64,000 nt of DNA. Source: Ophiura sarsii (taxonomy: Eukaryota > Echinodermata > Ophiuroidea > Amphilepidida > Ophiuridae). This document shows, in pieces, positions 46,509-58,000 of this stretch (within the stretch, counting starts at the first letter, position 1; each line of letters begins with the position of its first letter). The translations under genes were made by a program, and so were the position numbers. The stretch spans positions 44,136,928 to 44,200,927 of the forward strand of contig CM069455.1 of the NCBI GenBank assembly GCA_035610835.1, in the 5' to 3' direction. The notes under the pieces were generated by a model, which saw nothing but the letters and a program-made list of their open reading frames with translations, was not told the DNA's origin and searched no databases.

Positions 46509-48623
46509 GTAAGTGTTAGCAATGTGTTCACCGTATATAATCCTTTGTATTTCCTTAAGCGACTCAAATGATAATAGTCCCTTGGCACAGAGACGATTTT
46601 GACCCTAACCTCAAAATCGGGTATGCGGGACAATTTGTTGACAATTCTAGATTGCAAAAATGTGCTGATTCCAAATCCGGATGATGCCAAAATGTCACCC
46701 TTGAGCGTTTCTAGATATTTGGACCTGAATAACATATTTTTTTAAATACAAAAAACTTAAAATACAGCCCGTCTTACACTATAAAGGTCACCCATGGTCG
46801 GTTTTTTGACAATTTTTTGATGCCAAATTGTCATCCTTGAGCGTTTCTAGATATTTGGACCTGAATAACATATTTTTTTAAATACAAAAAACTTAAAATA
46901 CAGCCCGTCTTACACTATAAAGGTCACCCATGGTCGGGTTTTTTGACAATTTTTTGATGCCAAATTGTCATCCTTGAGCGTTTCTAGATATTTGGACCTG
47001 AATAACATATTTTTTTAAATACAAAAAACTTAAATACAGCCCGTTTACACTATAAAGGTCACCAATGGTCGGTTTTTTTGACAATTTTTTTTAACAATTA
47101 TAGACTGCAAAAATATGCTGATTCCAAATCCGGATGATGCCAAATTGTCATCCTTAAGCGTTTCTAGATATTTGGAACTGAATAACATATTTTGGACCTG
47201 AATAACATTATCTTTTAAATGCAAAAAACACATAAAATACAGCCCGTTTGCCAATAATATAAAGGTCACTCATGGTCAGGTTTTTTGACAATTTTTTTGA
47301 CAATTCTAGACTGCAAAAATGTGGTGATTCCAAATCCGGATGATGCGCAAATTGTTATCCTTAGCGTTTCTAGATATTTGGACCTGAATAACATATTTTT
47401 TTAAATACAAAAAAACTAAAAATACAGCCCGTTTACACTATAAAGGTCACCAATGGTCGGTTTTTTTTGACAATTTTTTTAACAATTCTAGACTGCAAAA
47501 ATATGCTGATTCCAAATCCGGATGATGCCAAATTGTCATCCTTAAGCGTTTCTAGATATTTGGACCTGAATAACATGATCTTTTAAATGCAAAAAAACAT
47601 AAAATACAGCCCGTTTGCCAATAATATAAAGGTCACTCATGGTCAGGTTTTTTGACAATTTTTTTGACAATTCTAGACTGCAAAAATGTGGTGATTCTAA
47701 ATCCGGATGATGCGCAAATTGTCATCCTTTAGCGTTTCTATAGATATTTGGACCTGAAGAGCATTATCTTTTAAATCCCCAAAAATATATAGCCCGTTTT
47801 AACAATATAAAGGTCACTCATGGTCGTTTTGTTTTTTTACAATTCTTTTGCATATTCTAGACTGCAAAAATGTGCTGATTCAAATCCGGATGATGCCAAA
47901 TTGTCATCTTTAAGCGTTTCTAGATAATTGGACCTGAATAGCATTATCTTTTAAATACACAAAACATGAAATATAGCCCGTTTTACAATATAAATGTCAC
48001 TCATGGTCGGGTTTATTTTTTTACAATTCTTTTGAATATTCTAGACTGCACAAATATGCTGATTCCAAATCCAGATGATGCTAAATTGTTATCCTTAATC
48101 GTTTCTAGATATGTTGACCTGAATAACATTATCTTTTAAATAACAAAAAAATATAAAATACAGCCCGTTTGCCAATAATATAAAGGTCACTCATCATGCT
48201 CATGGTCGGGTGTTTTTTTACAATTGTTTTTACAATTCTAGACTGCAAAGATATCCTGATTCCAAATCCGGATGATGCCAAATTGTCATCCTTTAGCGTT
48301 TCTAAATATTTGGACCTGATTAACGCAATCTTTAATAAAAAAAACCCATAAAATGCAGCCCGTTTTACAATATAAAGGTCAATCATGGTCGGGTTTCTTT
48401 TAACAATTGTTCTAACAATTGTAGACTGCAAAAATGTGCTGATTCCAAATCCGGATGATGCCAACTTGTCATCTTTAGCGTTTCTAGATATTTGGACCTG
48501 AATAAATATTAAAAAAAACCATTAAAACACAACCCGTTTTACAAAAAGGTCACTCATGGTCGTTTTATATAGCAGATGGAATGTTTGATGATGGATGATG
48601 AGTTCTAAAATTGGGTTTGAATT

Positions 48624-48661
<38 letters not shown>

Positions 48662-51600
48662 ACCCCCCCCTCTCTCTCTCCCTGTACACATTCTAGTTAC
48701 TCGATTTAATCTTTAACGTCACTGAGAACAAATGCAAGTGATTGATTTTATAATTAATAAAATATTAAATAATAATCTGGATTTCTCTAGTGCATCCAAG
48801 ATTGATTTTGCATAACTCTGCAAGATGATGCTCTTATTGCAGGCTCATACCAGACTAGTTGTAAAAGGTCGCAACCCAGTACCGGTGAGATTGTATAGAT
48901 AAGGATTCGTTTTCCACGGGATGTTCTGCGAATACCCAAGAAGAAGCATGTCCTTGTACATCAGACCTGTGTGTCAGAACAGGTGGCCCCATAATATTCG
49001 GGTGATTTGTGATGATTTACTGAAGTATTTCTTTTACATCTTCACTTTTATGTTAGTCACTCCCTAACCTGCATTCTTCTGATGGAATCGTTTCAACACA
49101 CAAAGAACGGTGATTGACATTGGTAAGTCAGCAAAGCAGCACCGAGGTGTTTCCAACAACATTCTTGCCTGTCACGCTTTATCAGGATGTGATACGGTTG
49201 CTCAGTTATCGGGAATAGCAAAGACAACAGTGTTCAAAGTACTCAAAACAGGAAAACATAACGTCGATAGCTTTGCCAACACTAACTCTTCTACCCATGA
49301 ACTGGTTCAACAGGCTACCTTCTTCTATGCTAGTTGTCACAACACAAAAGAAGCCAAGCCGCAAGTAATATGTCAGAGCTCCGTTTCCATGTCTGCACAT
49401 CAAAGATGGGATAACGCCACAAGTGCAGCCAAACTACAATCAATTCCACCGACTACGGAGTCATACCGAAAATGTCAAACTGGCATATCTACAAACTTCA
49501 ATATGGTAATCTGCAGATTCATCAGACCTTCAACACTCGGTCCAATTATTAGTATGGCTGGAACCGTGATGAACCAACAAAGACGCGGATGCGGTTGTGT
49601 ACATGCACATCTTATGCACAATATTTTGTGCATGTAAGGTGATAATTGTCTTTATAGTCAGTTGTCAAAAGTGAACACCGAGGATGAGGAACAGGAGGTA
49701 CTGGTTGAATAGGCTCGCAATTCAATATGTTTCAGCATTCACATCCGAATTTGATCATTGTAATTGTTGGAATATGCCATTTTTTAATTGAAATTGAATA
49801 TTATTAGAGCAACCAATTGAAAATTTGACATTAACAATTTTAGCATATCAATGCATCACGTGGATATGTATTTGTTCAAGTGAGTGCGTTAAATACAATT
49901 TCACTTTCAATTTGTTATCAGTAAAAATGATGTCTTTGTATGACATGTTTGATATATATGTGTATTTCAGTTACCCGTTGATTGACAATGGCGGCCATTT
50001 TATAATATGGAAATGAGGAATTGCAGCATCCATTTACAAATATATATAATCCATGAAGCGAGACAAACAATTTGACACCTTATTTATGTGATTTGGACAG
50101 TATTTATATTTGACCCCAACTTGACCTTTGCCTTATAACTTCAATAATATAAGTCATAACCATGTCAAACTATATGTTTTTGTGATCAGTAAACAAAGAG
50201 CTACAATGTGATATATTAGTTGTGTCTGTAGAGTCATTTTGAAAATTTCCCCCTCACAGAACTTTTCCCCCTTATTTCTCAAAACGCTCAACATCTACGA
50301 GTTGGCATCATCTAGATTTGAAATCAGCACGTCAAAGTCACTTAGAAACAATCATAAAACTTCCCGCATACTTCATTTTGAGGTCAAATAGCTCTGCCAA
50401 CGGACTATATCACTTTGGTTCACTAGAAGAACATCATTTGTTGTTTTTTTCAACAATGGTCTTCTTATAGATTTCTAATGAGCAAGGTTAATTAAATATT
50501 ATATATTGTAAATCCTCAGTTGCAAATGTTATTCTTTGATCCCCGTTGTATATTTTGTACGTGTTTTTCTGGTCGTACAACTGCAGGTGTTGTATTTGAC
50601 TACTTCATTGTAAATAATAAGCATTACCCATATTTTGTTTGTAGACGGAGGAGGCCAAATTGGATGGCGATTTAATGCAGTATGGCAACACAAGAGGGGA
50701 TCCTAAGTATCGCATAGAATTGGCAAAGTTTCTCACCAAGCAGTATGGTTCACATCCCGTCGATAAGTAAGTACACACATTTAAAGTGTACTCAGAAGGG
50801 TTGTGACAAAAAGAATACGTTTGATAACTACATACACGGGGTAGCCTGTCAACCCGCCTATGCATTTTTAAGCAGGGTTCCTGAACAACTTGACAATTTA
50901 AATATTCTAAACATGTTGCCTTTTAAAGGCATATTATGTAATCTTTTTCAGGGAGCGCCCTCTATTCATGATTATTTTTTAGAAAGTAGATTTTCTTGCA
51001 GATTTACATTTCTGATCATAAATCGTACATACATTCCAAGTAACAGAGCGATACGATTCCTAATGTGAATTTAGACTAGACATCCGACAGTTTATTTTCA
51101 CTCTAAAACCATGATTTTGAAGTAATTAAGAATCGTATCGCCCTGTAACTTGGAATGTATGTACGATTTATGATCAGAAATGTAAATCTGCAAGAAAATC
51201 TGCTTTTGATTTTTTTTTCGATGTTGAGGGCGTTCCCTGGAAAAGATCACATAATATACCTTTAAAAAGCTATTTTTAAAACGTTGCATTTTAACCCTCG
51301 TCCTACTATTACGGTATGTACGCAGATGCAGAGTGTGCTTATATTGGTACTAAGGTATAGCCAGTGGTCACATCTGCTCATATACCAATAAAAGTATAAA
51401 AAATCAATGCATGACGTCACAATGACGTCATATAAAGTTCCAATTGTCGAAATGTATCAGGTAAGTGATGAAAAGGATGTTTCTAACATTATACTATAAT
51501 ACTCAAAACTATGCTCTTAAGATATCTTTCACAATCTGCATCCCTACACATTAACGAATAAACGCCAAACAATTTACCATACACTTTTATCAAAACATCG

Positions 51601-54600
51601 CATTTCAAAGCGTTATAAGATAGAGGTTTGTTTTTACTGTAAAGGCGGCTCATAAACCACGGCATCATAAACATGTTAGAAAAGGACATGCAGCTGTGCG
51701 TAGTCGTTACACAAGGAACCATCAAATATTGCATTATAAATATTATTCCTTGTTATTCGACCCATGTTTAATCATGGATTCCCAGCAGGAAAAAAATATT
51801 ACATCTAAACAGTTTAAATAATACCACTTAAAGGTATATATTCTGATCACTTTATATTTGTTCCGCCGAAGGCGGTCTATATTCGAACTGGCGACTGTAG
51901 GAAGGCGCATTTGGGCGAAGCCCAATTAATAATGATAATATTTTGAAAATCAATGAAAAATAAGACCACTAGCATAATTTGCTTAAACCGTGTCATTTAA
52001 ACTAGTATGTACAATAGGATCAAACCAGAAAATTACATGGTTTACAATACAATACTTTGCATTCATAAATATTGTAAATCATCTATCAATAACAATAGCA
52101 AAGATAAGTTTGGTATTCCTCTTAATTCTGAATATTTTTGTGCAATATTCAATGTTGCTCAGTGTTCTCACGAAAAAGCCTCAGCATGTAGGAACGTTGT
52201 GGTAGGAAAGCACCAATCATGTCAAAAGTGTATTTATACCAATCATTGACAAAGACCATTTATACTTAAAAATTGGACATGTAAGTCAACTTCAATTTCT
52301 GCCACCAGCATGATAAGAATAAGAATAAATAAGCATTGTAAGAATACGAATAATGTCCATTGGCATATATAAATTTGTAATCATCCACTGTCATATTACT
52401 CTTCTTTTACTGTGTGAATTATCATTGTACATACTACAATAGTTTAACTTGCCTAGTTGGTCAAACTTTCCTTAATTGATGATGGATTTTTCTCATCTTT
52501 TCAGGATCTTAACTTTATTAGTTGTACTTACCAATAAAATAAAATTGGTAATTGTTTAGTGGTTGTAAATAAGGATTAAATACATGCTGATACAGCCTAT
52601 AATATGGACATCGGGCGGATTGTCAAGACGCGAATTGGGTGTTTTGTATGACGCAGATTCGTTTCACAAGTTCACTCGAGCTATTCATTATGAGATTTAC
52701 TATACATTTATTAGTATATCATATGCATATGAAGCAGTTTAATGTTTCCATTAATGTTTAGGGGTAGATTTCTGGGAAACTCCATTCATAATGAAAGGTT
52801 GAGAGCAGATTCAGTCGATATTGAACTATCTATCTATCGATAATCGATCAATAATGTCCAGTGGAATTGTTTACAGTGTCTAAGTGATAAAGTAATGTCT
52901 TGTTATACAGGGAGGTAGGATAAAGACCTTTTTTAAGTAGACAAGAGAAAATAGTGTGTTTTGAAGACTTCTCATATATTACTGGAATTAATGTAGCTGT
53001 ACAGTGGAACTTTTTACAGTGTCTAGTTAAACAGGGTGATAAAATAATGTCTTGTTATACAGGGTGGTAGAATAAAGACCTATTCAAGTAGAAAATAGAA
53101 ATGTGTTTTCTGGAGAAAATAACTGTCCAATGAAAATTTAAATATTTTAGACTATGTCTTAATCCCAATTTCAAAATTGAGCTTGCGTAAAATCTAAATT
53201 GTTAATGCAATTCATGGGGGTAGAGGAACTTCATGTTACGGAACTTACGTTACTTTACATTACGTTACGTCATAAACTTTGGCCGCAGTACAACGTGACG
53301 TTACTTTACTTTACTTTACGTTATTTTACGTTACGTTACTTGACGTTACTTTTGGTTACGTTACTTTAGGTTACTTACTTTACGTTACATTACTTCACTT
53401 ACACACATATTTATTTGGGCAGGGGGGGGGGGGGGGGATACAAAGAAAGCTTTAGACATACCAAGACAAATTTATTTTTACACTTTAACACCTTTAACAT
53501 TTCCTATGAATAATTTGTGAAAACCATACACCCATCCCCAATTAAACAGAAATCTTTGTTTGTTTAAGCTGAGGCGTTGTCTTTTTTAAAGACATTTCTT
53601 GTTTCACAACAACATATTTTGATATCAGAAGAAAACCCAAATTTGTCTCATGTTTTCGGTAAAATCTTAGGCGCAAGACATGTTCCAGTCAGACGGTATA
53701 GGCCAAAATGCAGTGAATTACCGCCAAAGTTGGTTTACAACCCGGCTAGTATGTGTACCACCACCCACTCAAGATCACCATATGTGCTTCTAAAATAAGA
53801 ACCATCGGAGTTATGCAACTCAAACTTTGGAAATATAACTATTTAAAGGCAGGGGGTGGGGGGGGGGGGGGGGGGGGGGGGGGGCGTTAGGTCAAAATTA
53901 TCCTTTGTTAGAACACGATTTCCACCAACTTTACAGACTCTCAGCCGATAAGTGTTGTATACCATATTGTAGCCCATGATGCCTAGTTTTGCTCTGGTTG
54001 CCATGGTAACCGAGCAACGGCTCTGATTGGCTAAAGACGGTAACATTGGTAACTCAAAATCTAAATAATCAACTGAGGTCATATTCGGAGGATAGGTGCA
54101 TGGCAACAATTTACACAAAATAATGTATCCATAATTTTTGATTGGTTTGACAATACTCTACTTAACGTCTGTGCAAAATGTAATTACAATCAAACATTGC
54201 ATTTTTGAGTTATCTTTTTCCCCGTAAATATTGTTATTTTTAGTTGAAATATTAAATATCTTTAATGTAAGAATCTTCAACATCGAGCTATGCGTTCTCT
54301 GTTCATTTATTTGTTAGTTAATTTTCTTATATTATATATGGATGAACAAAAATAAAATACATAAGACATTTATCGTTGCGGCCTTTCTAACCCGCAAGCA
54401 TTTTTTAACATTAATCCTAAAACACCTGTTACAATAAAGTGTATGCATCATATTTGTTTTAATATATATATACATTTCTAATTGTTTTTAAAATGTGTTA
54501 TATATCACTAGGTAAGCGTTGTTGTGTTTGAAAATATAGGAAAATGCCGTATTATGACATCATTTTGAATTGACATCCTAAGTACACGTTTAAGGTCGGG

Positions 54601-54993
54601 CCAGTCATGCATTCTATCGTTTCATGTTGTAAAGTTAGTGCTCTGTAGGTGTTAACTATATATAGACATATACAAATAACTGCACTGAAAGCCAGACAGA
54701 TGAGTGTCTTCGATTCAGCGCAACATAATTTATAATGAATCCAAATAATGTGGAGGTTAAGTTTTATTAACCAATTTTATTGAACAAACCAAGAGGTACA
54801 ACTAACCTTACAGAGTATTATTAGAATAGGCCTTGTGTGTGACCCCCTCTGATAAGTGGTAGCATATAAAATACTGCCCTCGCTTGTTTTGGGATCACAT
54901 AGCAACTATCATCATGGATGTGTGCATAGAGCCTTCCTGGGTCTCTTGGTGCAGTTCAATAATGATATTCTTTTGGATAACTCCTTTCAGAAA

Positions 54994-55025
<32 letters not shown>

Positions 55026-58000
55026 CCATTAGCTCACTGCACAATGCCACATATGCATATGCTCCAAATCATATTCAGGATCTAAAAGAACCCCAATGTT
55101 AGGTGGTGACTTTAAAGTCATAATTATCAATCAACGCGATCGTGATTTATTGTTGTACCCGGGGCTGCGACCAAATGCATAATATGCGCGGCTACGCGTG
55201 GACAACTACGCATTTATGCGGGTGGTGATTTCACGTATGACCAATCAGGACGAGCGGTTTTTTAAGCTTTCGGTACGCACTTCCGGCTTGATGAAATTAC
55301 GCAAGCAATGTTTCTAATTATGTCCATAGCATTATGGACACTCACTACGATACTGTCCTCAATACAAACATTGCTATGATTGGTTAAGGTTGCCTTTCTC
55401 GTTGTAGACATGAAGGTGCAGATACAATCAAAGACACTTTCAAAACTATAGATATTTTGGATATATAGAGAAACACTAATAATGGAAAAAAGAAGACGTT
55501 TCGAATGGAATAGAAAATATTCGCAACCAAAAATACTATGTTTTATCCAGTCACTGTAATGATTTAAAGCATTAAAATACACCACTGCCAGATCGGTCTG
55601 CATATCTCAATGGATAAGGATTTTCTTATGGTGCGAAAGATGAAGAGTACAGGATCGAATCCTTGTCCAACGTATCTTTCATGCAATTGAATAGTTTGAT
55701 TAGCTCTGAGATTGGTGAAATATTACACATAAGTATTACACATAATGATGTCAACAAAAGAAAGTCATACAACTTTGTGTATGTTATATATAGTGTCTTT
55801 CAATTATGTTTTGAATAAGCAGGCTAGGTAGACATTTGTATACATTTTGTTAGTACGATTTGGTACAAAATTTGCCAAAAAACAACAAAGATAAGCCATG
55901 ATTGGCACCATTTAAAGACAAACCGTGACTTTTTCAAATTCGCATTTCCAACACACTATGCGAAGAGAAATGCTGTGTATGGCATTTCATTTTGTCACAA
56001 AATTGACTAAGGGTACCGTCATTATATGGCAAATGTCCGTCACCTTGTGACACAATGGTGCGTCATGGTACATGAGAAAGTGACGCACCTCGGACAAGTG
56101 ACGCACCATTCCCAGGGTGTGCTCGTCATCGGGCAAAGCTTGATGTCTATGGATAACGGGACGCCAGATGAAGCAATGCCAACAACTATCCGTTGATATC
56201 AACGGCTTACCAGTGACCCGAGTGTGATTCGATTCAGAAAAATTAATAAACATATGTTTACATACTACTGATGGAGAACTATGTTACATTCTTCCTTTAC
56301 AGGGAAGACTTAATTTGTACTGCAGGTGCCACGCAGGGTCTGCACGCTATCGGTTCACTACTATTCCAAGCCGGTGATGTAGCCTATATCGAGGACCCTA
56401 CATATTTCGTTGCTAGCAAAGTTCTGGAAAGAGATTGCAGTTTGCAGCTTGTACCAGGTATGTTATACAAAACACTCAAAACGATTATTATTATTATAAT
56501 GATCTTCATAATAATGACGACGACGACGACGTAGTTTGCAATATCAAAGCGTTGTGATATAAACGAGACCAGCCAAGGGCAATATATGTGTTCAAACACA
56601 AAGGATCACGGCATGTTTTTTTTACAATTTGGCACCTAGGCTAAATACAGAACTTGAATAATAAGCTTTCCAATGAAGGGGGGGGGGGGGGGGGGTCAAA
56701 AGTAAAAAACGATTTTTATGTAATTTTCAGCAAACAAGGACATTTGTGGGCAACAATGTTTGTGCTTTTTGCTTTGAGCATTGCACTATCTACCAGTAAT
56801 TAGTTTGGCGAGAGTTAAGCTTTATTAAAGGAGTAATTCGGACTTAAAGTTGCTTTAAGGTTGGTGAATGGTGACTGCGTACGGACTATTCTAAGAATCT
56901 TGTTTGAAATCGCTGACTTTGTTTTGGTACCAACGGATTGCCCCGAGGGGGCGGAGGGGCAATCTCGAGGTACCAAAACAAAGTCAGAGATTTCAAACAA
57001 TAACCTTAGAATAGGTCCGTACAAAGTATTCATAGCTGTCATTTAATGTTGATTAGCATCCAAATTGTAAATATTAGGTTATACAAGGTTTATATTTTGA
57101 CTTTGGAGTTCGTATTCTTGTGGTCATTTCCACCCAAGGTAAATACACCATCCCATTGAATAATGGAGCAATCTACATTAATCTAGGGGATTCCCCACTA
57201 CGTCATTGTTTTTCTCCGGATTGACCAATAATAGAGAAGGTTTTATAAACGAAGTCTATAAGATAGACCAATCACAGTTCTGCAACTATTATACATGTTT
57301 CGGGGCCACTGATTAACCTAGTTTTTGATTTCCCAAACAATCACAGAAAATAAATAAACAAAATCACGACAGAAGTTAACCATGGCTTTGCTTTGCGCTC
57401 CTTTCTTCATTCCCGATCCTGATAAGAATTCAGATGCAGGAAACATCAATTTTGCCGATTGGATATAATATTATATGAAATATAACTTCATACCCTAGAC
57501 GAATATTTCGTCTCACTACCGAATAAGTGTTTGAAGTTATTTTTTTGTAAGCTTATTTCATCATTGAAAAAGTCAACGCGCGTGAATGTCTCATCAACGT
57601 CGAATCACTTCTGTTTATAGTCAATTGATTGGGAAATATAATCAAAATCGCAGTTACAATCGTGTTGTACGATTCCATGCTTCGTATTACCTGCTTGTTT
57701 CGTAATGATTGATGGCCTAGGCATCCTAGACCTACATGACCTACATTGAATTAATCATGTTAATACAGTTTTAGGATATCGTGAGTCATTGTGACAAATA
57801 CAAGTATTTTGTCTTGCCCTAGTATTAGTTGCATTGTTAGTGTTTGTCAAGTTTTGATATAAATTCAATGGGTTGCCATGTGTCGTAGACGGGACGGCTA
57901 GTATAAGCCTAGCTAGGAGTAGGCTCGTACGTAAGTTTAGCCCCAAATCTTGGCAGTTCCCGTTTTATTACAAAAATGGATGACGCCTGATTTCGAATAC

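Noticed and set aside
46409..48464. Minus-strand frames with repeated YLETLKDDNLASSGFG
   Set aside because: They follow an intronic satellite whose unit length is not always a multiple of three; the frames are short and interrupted.
56384..56599. Minus-strand frame over exon 3
   Set aside because: A shadow of exon 3 and the adjacent ATT-rich microsatellite.
57381..57470. Possible exon starting CCATGGCTTTGCTTTGC in intron 3
   Set aside because: It ends after about 27 codons, and exons 3 and 4 of gene B join perfectly without it.
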